Shown piece by piece: positions 9,570-18,077 of a stretch of 64,000 nucleotides of DNA. The DNA comes from Flagellimonas sp. 389 (GTDB lineage Bacteria > Bacteroidota > Bacteroidia > Flavobacteriales > Flavobacteriaceae): positions 62,001 to 126,000 of the forward strand of contig NZ_JAHCMU010000013.1 of assembly GCF_018449435.1 (NCBI RefSeq). The letters are read 5' to 3'. Positions within the stretch are counted from its first letter, which is position 1, and every line of letters begins with the position of its first letter. The position numbers were made by a program, and so were the translations under genes. The notes beneath the pieces were generated by a model. That model made no database searches and had not been told where the DNA came from. It was given only the letters and a program-made list of their open reading frames with translations.

Positions 9570-9975
9570 AGTTAACAGCATATACATCATAGATGATGAC
9601 CCCATAACTATTTTTGGCATTAAAAAAATGCTAAAAACAACAGCTGTATGCAATGATATTCAGGCTTTTGAGAATGGGAAAGTTGCCATAGACGATTTAA
9701 GAAAAAGAATACGGGAAGGCACACGCTTACCAGAAGTAATCTTTTTGGATATTAATATGCCCATTATGGATGGATGGGAATTTTTGGACGAATTTATCGC
9801 TTTGGAACTAAAAGAAAAGGTTATTATCAATGTCATTACTTCTTCCATAGATCAATATGATTATCAAAAATGGAATGACTTTAGACTAAACTGCCAACAT
9901 TACTTAAACTTCAAGAATAAGCCTATCTATAAAATCGAGCCTACCGATCTGAATAGGCTCGATATGGTATCCTAA
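9562..9975 (+). CDS. Single-domain response regulator
   Basis: A 137-aa CheY-like receiver without an output domain. The acidic pocket is DDD (residues 11-13) and the phospho-acceptor Asp63 sits in FLDINMPIMDG. The Thr/Ser position is in NVITSS. The usual C-terminal KP is displaced: the segment reads YLNFKNKPI, as in other regulators paired with HNLRSH kinases. The ATG at 9562 overlaps the kinase stop (ATGAATAA), which implies translational coupling and partnership. Confidence 0.88.
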   Translation: MNKVNSIYIIDDDPITIFGIKKMLKTTAVCNDIQAFENGKVAIDDLRKRIREGTRLPEVIFLDINMPIMDGWEFLDEFIALELKEKVIINVITSSIDQYDYQKWNDFRLNCQHYLNFKNKPIYKIEPTDLNRLDMVS

Positions 9976-10046
9976 ATCATTTTATTACTTATTTTTACAC
10001 TGCCGAAGGTTTTCTAACTGTCTAATGTTCCTTAAATTCATTCCTA

Positions 10047-11792
10047 TTGAAATACCTCATTATTATTATATGTGCTTTTCTTTTTTTCACTTCATGTGAA
10101 ACCAAAACAGAAGATACGGTAGATTCTTACCAGACCTGTTATGAAATATCCAACCAAACAGAAACTCCTACTTACGAAGAGACCATTGCTTTTTACATAA
10201 AACTTGCTAAAGACTTTCCAGAAATAAATATACAGACCATTGGTGTCACGGACAGTGGTTTCCCTCTCCACATAGTCACTTTTAATACCAATGGAGATTT
10301 CAATTTTGAAAATGTAAGGGAAGAAAACACTGTCATTCTTATCAACAATGGTATACATCCCGGAGAAAGTGATGGTATTGATGCCACTATGCTTCTTTAT
10401 CGCGATTTAGCACTAAAAAAATTGGATCACCCAAAACAAACAATTCTGGTTACGATACCCATATACAATGTTGGTGGTGCTTTACAGAGGAATTCAACGA
10501 CCAGGGCAAACCAAAATGGTCCATTGGAATACGGTTTTCGTGGAAATGCACAAAACTATGACCTTAACAGGGACTTTATTAAAATGGATACAAAAAACGC
10601 CCAGACTTTTTCCAAAATATTCCATTTGGTAAAACCAGATATTTTTATTGACAACCATGTGAGCAACGGAGCTGATTATCAATATACCCTTACCCATTTA
10701 TTTACGCAACATAACAAACTAGGTGGAGAAATGGGTAAATATCTTCATACGGAATTTATGCCCAATGTAGAAGAATCGTTACGCAAAAAAAAGTGGGATA
10801 TTACCCCATATGTCAATGTCTTTAACAAGCCTCCAGAGATGGGCTTTGACCAATTTATGGACCATCCCAGATATTCAACAGGCTACACAACCTTATGGAA
10901 CACTTTGGGCCTTATGGTAGAAACCCATATGCTCAAACCCTATAATGAAAGGGTTGAGGGTACGTATCAATTGATGCAAAGTGTGATTTCAGTCACAGAA
11001 AAAAACCATGACAAAATAAAATCCGTACGGAAAAGTTCATTGGAAAAAAACTTGGAACTTTCAAAGTACTATTTCAATTGGCAAGTGGACACTACTCAAA
11101 ACACCACACTCAACTTTAAAGGGTTCGAAGCCGAAATTGTTGATAGCGAAGTAACTGGGCTCACAAGATTAAGATATAATAAGAATAGACCTTTCACCAA
11201 GAAAACCGTTTATTATAATTACTTTTTCCCAAAGGATACCATTAAAGTTCCATCTGCTTATATCATCAAAAAAGGTTGGCATAAGGTGATGGACAAGTTA
11301 AAAGCAAACAACATCCAATTTTCTGAAATTGAAGAAGATACAACGATGACTGTTGGCGCATATAAAATTATTGATTTTGAAACACGAAAATCACCTTACG
11401 AAGGGCATTATCTGCATTCCAATACAAAAGTCAAAAAAAGTCAAGGCAGAGTTGCCTTTAGGGCTGGTGACTTCCTAATACCCACCGATCAACCCGGTAT
11501 CAGATATATTTTGGAGACTTTAGAACCACAGGCAGCTGATTCTTTTTTCAATTGGAATTTTTTTGATACCGTTCTCCAACAAAAAGAAGGGTTTTCACCT
11601 TATGTTTTTGAGGATGTGGCACTACAAATGCTACAAAAGGACTCCACATTGCGGAATATGTTTACCACAAAAAAGAAACTGGACAAAGAATTCGCAGAAA
11701 ATTGGTACGCTCAATTAGACTGGCTGTACCAAAGGTCAGAACACAAGGAAGAATCCTACATGAACTATCCCGTGTACCGTATTGAAAAATAG
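10047..11792 (+). CDS. M14-family zinc carboxypeptidase, lipoprotein
   Basis: A 581-aa exported protein. The N-terminus is a lipoprotein signal with lipobox FTSC, giving lipidation at Cys17. The M14 zinc site reads HPGE (His104, Glu107) with the third ligand His204 in DNHVSNGADY. NRD (Arg175) binds the substrate carboxylate, and Glu292 in MVETHML is the likely catalytic base. It probably trims peptides at the outer membrane or cell surface. A long C-terminal region beyond the catalytic domain is of unknown role. The start is TTG at 10047, the only start that preserves the signal peptide. Confidence 0.88.
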   Translation: MKYLIIIICAFLFFTSCETKTEDTVDSYQTCYEISNQTETPTYEETIAFYIKLAKDFPEINIQTIGVTDSGFPLHIVTFNTNGDFNFENVREENTVILINNGIHPGESDGIDATMLLYRDLALKKLDHPKQTILVTIPIYNVGGALQRNSTTRANQNGPLEYGFRGNAQNYDLNRDFIKMDTKNAQTFSKIFHLVKPDIFIDNHVSNGADYQYTLTHLFTQHNKLGGEMGKYLHTEFMPNVEESLRKKKWDITPYVNVFNKPPEMGFDQFMDHPRYSTGYTTLWNTLGLMVETHMLKPYNERVEGTYQLMQSVISVTEKNHDKIKSVRKSSLEKNLELSKYYFNWQVDTTQNTTLNFKGFEAEIVDSEVTGLTRLRYNKNRPFTKKTVYYNYFFPKDTIKVPSAYIIKKGWHKVMDKLKANNIQFSEIEEDTTMTVGAYKIIDFETRKSPYEGHYLHSNTKVKKSQGRVAFRAGDFLIPTDQPGIRYILETLEPQAADSFFNWNFFDTVLQQKEGFSPYVFEDVALQMLQKDSTLRNMFTTKKKLDKEFAENWYAQLDWLYQRSEHKEESYMNYPVYRIEK

Positions 11793-11803
11793 TTGGGAAT
11801 CAG

Positions 11804-12412
11804 TTAAGGCTTTGCTTCAGTTGGCCAATTTTCAAATAGAATCTTGATATTAAAGTAGGAGTTTTTCAAAGCCTTTTTCACTTTCTTTGGACCTTTCCAT
11901 TTTACTTCTAAGATTCCCTCTTCTTTTTGCCCGGTCAATTTTCCGCTATACGTAGTGGACATTGCAAACCAATGTACCTGTTTTAATCTGTACTCGCCAT
12001 TTCTTCTGAAAACGTGGTACGTAGTCTTCAAAAACTTATCGATTATCAAATCCCGAACACCAGTTTCCTCTTCTACCTCTCGTATAGCTGCTTTTTCAAT
12101 GGACTCTCCTTTGTCTACCTTTCCTTTAGGCAAGTCCCATTTGTCATTCCTGTAGATAAACAGCACTTTGCCCTTGGGGTTGGTGACGAATCCGCCACCA
12201 GCTACCACCACAGGTATTTTATGCATAAAAACATCAAGAATTTTTTCCTCATCGGGATGATAGATATAGGCTTCTTGAAGTCTACCTTTTGCTAAAGAGT
12301 CAATGGCCATCATCATGGAATCACCATCCAGCGAAAATAAATTTCCATTGGAATTATCTTGTCGCTCATTTGTTAAAATCAGTGGGGACTCATTAACAAA
12401 AACTTTATACAT
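11804..12412 (-). CDS. NUDIX hydrolase
   Basis: A 202-aa protein with a complete Nudix box from Gly97 to Val119: G-KVDKGESIEKAA-REVEEETG-V, with the REVxEE catalytic glutamates present. The family hydrolyses nucleoside diphosphates linked to another moiety; the substrate here is unknown. About 65 residues precede the fold. I chose the ATG at 12412; a TTG at 12433 would overlap the divergent pyrE start. The head-to-head pairing with pyrE suggests a nucleotide-pool role. Confidence 0.88.
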   Translation of the reverse strand: MYKVFVNESPLILTNERQDNSNGNLFSLDGDSMMMAIDSLAKGRLQEAYIYHPDEEKILDVFMHKIPVVVAGGGFVTNPKGKVLFIYRNDKWDLPKGKVDKGESIEKAAIREVEEETGVRDLIIDKFLKTTYHVFRRNGEYRLKQVHWFAMSTTYSGKLTGQKEEGILEVKWKGPKKVKKALKNSYFNIKILFENWPTEAKP

Positions 12413-12415
12413 TTG
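12408..12415 (+). promoter_or_regulatory. Candidate -7 box for pyrE inside the Nudix start
   Basis: TACATTTG matches the Bacteroidota TAnnTTTG -7 consensus. It lies only 4 nt before the pyrE ATG and covers the start codon of the divergent Nudix gene. If used, the pyrE mRNA would be leaderless or nearly so. No good -33 TTG is seen at the usual spacing. Confidence 0.35.
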
Positions 12416-12419
12416 CGCA

Positions 12420-13058
12420 ATGGTTTTAAACAAGGATACTGCAAAAAAAACTGCCGAACTGTTGCTGCAAATTAATGCAATTAAGTTGGAACCAGAAAAT
12501 CCTTTTACTTGGGCTTCTGGTTGGAAATCTCCTATTTATTGTGATAACAGAGTACTACTTTCTTATCCTGATATAAGAAACTATGTGCGTGAGGAAATGG
12601 CAAGACAAGTTGAAATACTTTATGGCAAACCAGATGTTATTGCAGGGGTGGCAACAGGAGCTATCGGAGTTGGCGTACTGGTTGCAGAAGCGCTGGGCCT
12701 TCCGTTTATTTATGTTAGGCCAGAACCAAAATCCCACGGACGGCAAAATCAGATTGAAGGGTATTTGGAGGCCAATCAGAATGTAGTTGTTATAGAAGAT
12801 TTGATAAGCACGGGCAAAAGTAGCCTGAATGCTGTCAAGGCTTTAAAAGAACAACAAGCCAATGTCAAGGGAATGATAGCAATATTTACGTATGGATTTC
12901 CCGTGGCCACAACCAATTTTGAAAAAGAACATGTTGCCTTGCATACGCTCTCGGATTATGACCATCTAATTGAGCAGGCTTCAGAAACCAATTATATAAA
13001 AGAATCTCAGCTACAAACCTTATTGCAGTGGAAATCGAATCCACAGCAATGGAAATAA
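12420..13058 (+). CDS. pyrE: Orotate phosphoribosyltransferase
   Basis: Joins orotate to PRPP, giving orotidine monophosphate in de novo pyrimidine synthesis. The 212-aa protein has the substrate loop FTWASGWKSPIYCDNR (residues 29-44), the flexible catalytic loop KSHGRQNQIEG (104-114) and the PRPP-binding motif VVVIEDLISTGKSS (122-135). The ATG at 12420 gives the conserved N-terminus; longer in-frame starts read back through the opposite-strand Nudix gene. An SRPBCC gene follows 7 nt downstream. Confidence 0.97.
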   Translation: MVLNKDTAKKTAELLLQINAIKLEPENPFTWASGWKSPIYCDNRVLLSYPDIRNYVREEMARQVEILYGKPDVIAGVATGAIGVGVLVAEALGLPFIYVRPEPKSHGRQNQIEGYLEANQNVVVIEDLISTGKSSLNAVKALKEQQANVKGMIAIFTYGFPVATTNFEKEHVALHTLSDYDHLIEQASETNYIKESQLQTLLQWKSNPQQWK

Positions 13059-13065
13059 TCCCAAT

Positions 13066-13461
13066 ATGCACATAGAAGTTCCAAAAAAGAAAGTATCTAA
13101 AAGTTCAAAAGAAGTTTTTGAGTTTTTAACAGAAATCAAAAATTTTGAAATACTTATGCCGGATAACATAGATAAGTTTGAGGTTTTAGATGAAAAAACC
13201 TTCAAATTTGCGTTAAAAGGAATGCCCGAAATCATTTTAAGACTTAAAGAGCAATTCCCAAACGAAAAAGTGATTCTTGGTGCAGCAAGTGATAAATTAC
13301 CATTTACTTTGACAGGCAACATTGAATCTATGGGAGAATCCGAAAGTGAAGTTGGACTAAGTTTTGAAGGAGAATTTAATGCCATGATGGCGATGATGAT
13401 AAAAACGCCCATCACTAATTTTATGCAAACACTCTCATCAAATTTGGATAAAATAAGCTAG
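13066..13461 (+). CDS. SRPBCC-family protein
   Basis: A 131-aa small soluble protein with the START/SRPBCC-like pattern: an opening strand, a helix SSKEVFEFLTEIKNFEILMP, and a series of beta strands. This fold binds hydrophobic ligands, but no specific function is visible. It lies 7 nt after pyrE and is probably co-transcribed with it. Its stop codon interlocks with the convergent birA stop at CTAG (13458-13461). Confidence 0.75.
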   Translation: MHIEVPKKKVSKSSKEVFEFLTEIKNFEILMPDNIDKFEVLDEKTFKFALKGMPEIILRLKEQFPNEKVILGAASDKLPFTLTGNIESMGESESEVGLSFEGEFNAMMAMMIKTPITNFMQTLSSNLDKIS

Positions 13462-14201
13462 TACAACAAGGTTATTTCTTTTAAGCCAAACGTCTTAAGA
13501 ATATTATCTTCCAATTCAACAACAAGTTTTCCATCAGTAGAAACCCCACGGATAAAACCCATAAACATGGTATTCGTAGTATCTCGGAACGTAGAAGGCT
13601 TGTCCTTTCTAAACAATAGTTGCTCGTATTGAGAAATCATTTCTGTATTTTTTTCTTTTTCCAGCTCCAAAAAGTAAAACTTGAAGCTTTCCAATATTTT
13701 ATTTAGCAACTCGTCCAAATCAAAAAGCTTTCCGCTAATCGATTTTAAAGAGGCAACCTTATCAAGATTTTCAAACGAAGTTTGATTCACATTCAGTCCT
13801 ACTCCAATGATTGAATTTTTAATTGCTAGTCCTTTTAAAACATTTTCTATTAAAATACCGCAGATTTTAGAAGAACCTGACATAATGTCGTTGGGCCATT
13901 TCACCTTCAAATCTGGTAAGGACAACCCTTGTACAACATCATAAATTGACAGCGAAACACATATGTTCAAAATAAACTGGTCATTGACATCAAGAAATCC
14001 ATGATTTTTCAATACGCTAAAAGTCAAGTTCTTACCTTCTTCAGACTGCCAAACGGTGCCCATTTGCCCCCTCCCCTTTAATTGTTTTTTGGCAACAATT
14101 GTTGTGTAATCCTCCAAATCCTCAGAAAGCAACAAACGCTTTAAATGAAGATTTGTAGAATCCGTGGCATCAAGTTTGAGTATTTGTATTTGTTCTCCCA
14201 A
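13458..14201 (-). CDS. birA: Biotin--[acetyl-CoA-carboxylase] ligase
   Basis: Attaches biotin to carboxylase carrier domains via biotinyl-AMP. The 247-aa protein is the single-function type: no N-terminal DNA-binding domain is present, so it is not a repressor. The biotin/ATP site appears as KGRGQMGTVWQS (residues 42-53), KVKWPNDIM (99-107, catalytic Lys101), ICGILIEN and GVGLNVNQ. It is convergent with the SRPBCC gene by 4 nt and divergent from rsfS by 81 nt. Confidence 0.94.
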   Translation of the reverse strand: MGEQIQILKLDATDSTNLHLKRLLLSEDLEDYTTIVAKKQLKGRGQMGTVWQSEEGKNLTFSVLKNHGFLDVNDQFILNICVSLSIYDVVQGLSLPDLKVKWPNDIMSGSSKICGILIENVLKGLAIKNSIIGVGLNVNQTSFENLDKVASLKSISGKLFDLDELLNKILESFKFYFLELEKEKNTEMISQYEQLLFRKDKPSTFRDTTNTMFMGFIRGVSTDGKLVVELEDNILKTFGLKEITLLY

Positions 14202-14255
14202 AGTGGTATGTCCAATGATATGTTAAATTCTAGGGCTAAGAAAACAAAAAAAATA

Positions 14256-14263
14256 TAACTTTG
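14256..14263 (+). promoter_or_regulatory. Candidate -7 box for the rsfS-ftsH operon
   Basis: TAACTTTG matches the Bacteroidota -7 consensus TAnnTTTG, 19 nt upstream of the rsfS ATG in an AT-rich divergent intergenic region. The -33 element is not clear. Confidence 0.45.
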
Positions 14264-14282
14264 TAGAATCTAAAATTTTTGA

Positions 14283-14660
14283 ATGCAGAAAACGAAAGCT
14301 AGCGCAGATGAATTGATTGCCTTAATATTACACGGGATAGAAGAAGTCAAAGGAGTTGATATAAATCTACTAGACCTTAGGGAAATTGAAAATACAGTTT
14401 GCGACTATTTTATTATCTGCAATGGTACTTCCAATACGCATGTAAACGCTATTGTTTCCTCTATTCAGAAAACCGTTAGCAAAGCCATTAAAGACAAACC
14501 TTGGCATGTAGAAGGCTCTGAAAATGCGGAATGGATTTTAATGGATTATGTTAATATAGTAGTACATGTATTTCAAAAACACATTAGGGAATTCTACGAT
14601 ATAGAAGGACTTTGGGGTGATGCCAAAGTTACCATGGTGGAGAGTAGTTACAATTCTTAA
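14283..14660 (+). CDS. rsfS: Ribosome silencing factor RsfS
   Basis: Binds protein uL14 on the 50S subunit and blocks subunit joining in starvation. The 125-aa protein carries the family blocks VCDYFIICNGTSNTHVNAI, WHVEGSENAEWILMDYVNIVVHVF and REFYDIEGLWGDA in short pieces across its length. It is the first gene of a run with ftsH 5 nt later. Confidence 0.95.
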   Translation: MQKTKASADELIALILHGIEEVKGVDINLLDLREIENTVCDYFIICNGTSNTHVNAIVSSIQKTVSKAIKDKPWHVEGSENAEWILMDYVNIVVHVFQKHIREFYDIEGLWGDAKVTMVESSYNS

Positions 14661-14665
14661 AAAAA

Positions 14666-16606
14666 ATGGCAAAAGAAAACAATTCCAGTACCCCAAAAAA
14701 ACCTCGTTTTAGTTCCTGGTGGATTTATGGCGTAGTAATCGCCCTAATAATAGGTTTCCAATTTTTTGGAGGAAATAGTTTCTCCAGCACGGAGAAAACA
14801 ACAACATCAGAATTGCAAGAATACCTGCGAAACGGAGATATTTCCGAAATTCTGATTATCACCAATACCAGACAGGCGAAAGTATTTTTAACTGAAGAAG
14901 CACTGCAGAAAGATGTGCACAGAAATGTCGCGGATAAGCCCTTCAGTTTCTCTGCAGGTAAGATTCCTCAGTACAGTTTGGATTATGGTGATCTTCAAAA
15001 TTTTGAAGACGAAATAAAAAGCATAAAGAAAGAGAACAATCTTGATACCATAGTTGATTTTGATACAGAGTCTAACGTATTGGGAGATTTATTACTTTCT
15101 CTGCTTCCCTTCGCTTTGATCATAGGGATATGGATTTATTTAATGCGAAGAATGTCCGGTGGCGCCGGTGGTGGTGCTGGTGGGCAGATTTTTAATATCG
15201 GAAAATCAAAGGCAAAACTCTTTGATGAGAAAACAGATACTAGAACCTCTTTTAAAGATGTGGCCGGACTTGAAGGTGCAAAGGAAGAAGTAGAAGAAAT
15301 TGTTGAATTCCTGAAAAATCCAGATAAATACACTTCCTTAGGAGGAAAAATACCTAAAGGAGCACTATTGGTGGGACCTCCGGGAACTGGTAAAACACTC
15401 TTGGCAAAAGCTGTTGCCGGTGAAGCAAAAGTTCCATTTTTCTCATTGTCCGGTTCGGACTTTGTAGAGATGTTTGTCGGTGTAGGAGCATCAAGAGTGC
15501 GCGATTTATTTAAACAGGCCAAGGACAAATCTCCGGCAATTATATTCATTGATGAAATCGATGCAATAGGACGTGCAAGGGGGAAAAATAATTTCACAGG
15601 TTCCAATGATGAGCGTGAAAATACATTGAACCAATTATTGACCGAGATGGATGGTTTTGGTACCAACACGAACGTTATTGTACTTGCAGCGACCAACAGG
15701 GCCGATGTCTTGGACAAAGCTTTGATGCGTGCAGGGCGTTTTGACCGTCAGATTTATGTGGACCTTCCAGATATTCGGGAAAGAAAAGAAATTTTTGAGG
15801 TGCATCTACGCCCAATAAAAACTGCAGAAACTCTTGACTTGGAATTTTTGGCAAAGCAAACGCCAGGTTTTTCAGGAGCCGATATCGCCAACGTATGTAA
15901 CGAAGCTGCACTTATCGCTGCCCGTAAAGAAAAGAAAGCGGTCAACAAACAAGATTTCTTAGATGCCGTTGATAGAATTGTAGGTGGTCTAGAGAAGAAG
16001 AATAAAATCATAACCGTAGAGGAAAAGAAAACCATCGCCTATCACGAAGCGGGTCACGCTACGGTCAGTTGGATGTTGGAGCATGCAGCTCCTTTGGTAA
16101 AAGTTACCATAGTTCCTAGAGGGCAATCACTTGGAGCAGCTTGGTACTTACCCGAAGAGAGGCTTATTGTCCGTCCAGAACAAATGTTAGATGAAATGTG
16201 TGCCACAATGGGTGGTAGAGCGGCCGAGCGTGTAATTTTCAATAAAATATCCACTGGAGCACTTAGCGATTTGGAGAAAGTTACCAAACAAGCAAGAGCT
16301 ATGGTTACCATTTATGGCCTTAATGAGGAACTGGGCAACATTACGTATTACGATTCGTCAGGCAACAACGAATATGGTTTTACTAAACCGTATAGTGAGG
16401 AAACAGCTCAAAAGATTGATGAAGAGATATCCAAGATTATTGAAGAACAATACCAACGCGCCATAAAATTATTGGCGGACAACAAGGATAAACTTACAGA
16501 ATTGGCGGATAGACTGTTGGAAAAAGAAGTTATTTTTAAGGACGATTTAGAAAAGATTTTTGGAAAAAGACCTTTTGAAAAAGAGGAATTGGAGCCAACA
16601 AAGTAA
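14666..16606 (+). CDS. ftsH: ATP-dependent zinc metalloprotease FtsH
   Basis: A membrane-bound AAA+ protease that degrades misfolded membrane proteins and short-lived regulators. In 646 aa it shows TM1 (about 18-34), a periplasmic domain, TM2 (142-160) and a Gly-rich linker. Then come Walker A GPPGTGKT (237-244), Walker B IIFIDEIDA (292-300), the second region of homology NRADVLDKALMRAGRFD, and the zinc site HEAGH (460-464) with a distal Asp near STGALSDLEK. All key residues are present. The tail is Lys/Glu-rich. It lies between rsfS and the LUD-domain gene. Confidence 0.98.
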   Translation: MAKENNSSTPKKPRFSSWWIYGVVIALIIGFQFFGGNSFSSTEKTTTSELQEYLRNGDISEILIITNTRQAKVFLTEEALQKDVHRNVADKPFSFSAGKIPQYSLDYGDLQNFEDEIKSIKKENNLDTIVDFDTESNVLGDLLLSLLPFALIIGIWIYLMRRMSGGAGGGAGGQIFNIGKSKAKLFDEKTDTRTSFKDVAGLEGAKEEVEEIVEFLKNPDKYTSLGGKIPKGALLVGPPGTGKTLLAKAVAGEAKVPFFSLSGSDFVEMFVGVGASRVRDLFKQAKDKSPAIIFIDEIDAIGRARGKNNFTGSNDERENTLNQLLTEMDGFGTNTNVIVLAATNRADVLDKALMRAGRFDRQIYVDLPDIRERKEIFEVHLRPIKTAETLDLEFLAKQTPGFSGADIANVCNEAALIAARKEKKAVNKQDFLDAVDRIVGGLEKKNKIITVEEKKTIAYHEAGHATVSWMLEHAAPLVKVTIVPRGQSLGAAWYLPEERLIVRPEQMLDEMCATMGGRAAERVIFNKISTGALSDLEKVTKQARAMVTIYGLNEELGNITYYDSSGNNEYGFTKPYSEETAQKIDEEISKIIEEQYQRAIKLLADNKDKLTELADRLLEKEVIFKDDLEKIFGKRPFEKEELEPTK

Positions 16607-16660
16607 TTCAATACGTTTTCAGGTAACATTTCAACAGGATTAGCGTTCTTTATAGTATAG

Positions 16661-17269
16661 ATGGGAGTTTTTGATAAACTTTTTGGAGGAGGAAAAAAGG
16701 TTTCCAAGGAAACTATGGAAACCAGAGGGGATCATATGCCTGATTTAAAAATTCCCGTAGACGAAAAATTTACCATTTATTTCAAAAAAAACGGAGGGAA
16801 GTTTATCTACTGTGAAAACGAAGTGGAAATTTCAGATGCACTAAAAAACATCATCTCAGAAAACAATTGGCAAAACCATCTTTTTCATACACTTGACGAT
16901 CGTTTAGAAAACCGTTTTTCCTCAAAAAAAATAAAATTTACCCAAGACCGTAAACAAAGTGATATTTTATTTACCACCTGTGAACATCTTATTGCACATG
17001 ACGGTTCAATTTTAGTATGTTCCAATCAAATCCAAGGAAAAAAGCTAAACGAGCTTCCTTCAAACCTTATTGTATATGCAACGACCAGTCAATTGGTCGA
17101 CTCGATCAGTGAAGCCTTAAAAGTCATTAAGGAAAAGTATAAAAACAATATCCCGGACAATATTACTACCCTAAAGCATTTTGAATCCACCGCAGAAAAC
17201 AAAAATGATTTCTTATCCTACGGTAGTGCTTCAAAAAATGTATATCTTTTATTGCTAGAAGACTACTGA
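16661..17269 (+). CDS. LUD-domain protein
   Basis: A 202-aa protein resembling the LutC/LUD fold, with blocks such as HTLDDRLENRF, DILFTTCEHLIAHDGSILV and LPSNLIVYATTSQLV. LUD proteins are linked to lactate utilisation, but this stand-alone form between ftsH and cdsA is a conserved flavobacterial neighbour of unknown role. It starts 54 nt after ftsH and ends 4 nt before cdsA, so it belongs to the same operon. Confidence 0.75.
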   Translation: MGVFDKLFGGGKKVSKETMETRGDHMPDLKIPVDEKFTIYFKKNGGKFIYCENEVEISDALKNIISENNWQNHLFHTLDDRLENRFSSKKIKFTQDRKQSDILFTTCEHLIAHDGSILVCSNQIQGKKLNELPSNLIVYATTSQLVDSISEALKVIKEKYKNNIPDNITTLKHFESTAENKNDFLSYGSASKNVYLLLLEDY

Positions 17270-17273
17270 TTAC

Positions 17274-18077
17274 ATGAAAGAAATTCTTAGGCGCTCTATT
17301 ACGGGGGTTATCTACGTGGTACTCCTCTTAGGAACGGTTTTTTTAAATTCGGACGCTTTTGATTTCCTTTTCATGATATTTGGACTGGCATGCCTGCATG
17401 AATATAAACGTACCGTGCAATTGAAGGGGTATTATATTTTTATTGCATATTTGGGGCTTTGGTGGGCCTTCATCTATCTTATCCACGATAACACCTTGAT
17501 TACGATACTAATGTTTTTGACCATAACGGTCGATGTGGCACTACTTTTCTTTCTGTTTTCAAAAAAGCCAAAAACATTTACTGTTTTACAAAAATCTATC
17601 ATTGCCGTATTCTATATTGGAGCGGGCTGTATTTTTTTGACCATGATTCCTTATAAACAGAATGACTTTGCCAAATTTTTGATTATGGGCATTTTTATTT
17701 TGATATGGATAAACGACACTTTTGCCTATTTAGTGGGAAGAACTTTAGGGCGTACAAAATTATATTCTGCCGTTTCTCCCAAAAAAACTATTGAAGGTTC
17801 TTTGGGAGGTCTTATTTTTGCATTGGTAGCCGCATCTATTTTGGCAAAATATGAAACCTCATTGACCATTTACCAATGGTTTATTCTTGCTACGGTCATC
17901 GTAGTGGCAGGAAGTCTCGGGGATTTGTTGGAATCGAAATTTAAGCGTGCTGCCGGAATAAAGGATAGTGGCGCAATATTACCGGGACATGGTGGAATCT
18001 GGGATAGATTGGACAGTCTTGTATTCGCTGCCCCTTTTGCATATTTGATACTTAATCTATTTTCTTATGTTTCATAA
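17274..18077 (+). CDS. cdsA: Phosphatidate cytidylyltransferase
   Basis: Makes CDP-diacylglycerol from phosphatidic acid and CTP in the inner membrane. The 267-aa protein has about seven to eight hydrophobic helices and the C-terminal CdsA signature: SKFKRAAGIKDSG, PGHGGIWDRLDS. Its last 11 nt overlap psd, so two successive phospholipid-synthesis steps are translationally linked. Confidence 0.95.
   Translation: MKEILRRSITGVIYVVLLLGTVFLNSDAFDFLFMIFGLACLHEYKRTVQLKGYYIFIAYLGLWWAFIYLIHDNTLITILMFLTITVDVALLFFLFSKKPKTFTVLQKSIIAVFYIGAGCIFLTMIPYKQNDFAKFLIMGIFILIWINDTFAYLVGRTLGRTKLYSAVSPKKTIEGSLGGLIFALVAASILAKYETSLTIYQWFILATVIVVAGSLGDLLESKFKRAAGIKDSGAILPGHGGIWDRLDSLVFAAPFAYLILNLFSYVS

Noticed and set aside
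12420..12433. TTG at 12433 as the Nudix start
   Set aside because: It would overlap the pyrE coding start; the ATG at 12412 fits better and needs no overlap.
15136..15717. 193-residue open frame on the minus strand inside ftsH
   Set aside because: Lies wholly opposite the conserved AAA+ domain of ftsH; the translation is Ser/Pro-rich with no domain, as expected of an antisense shadow.
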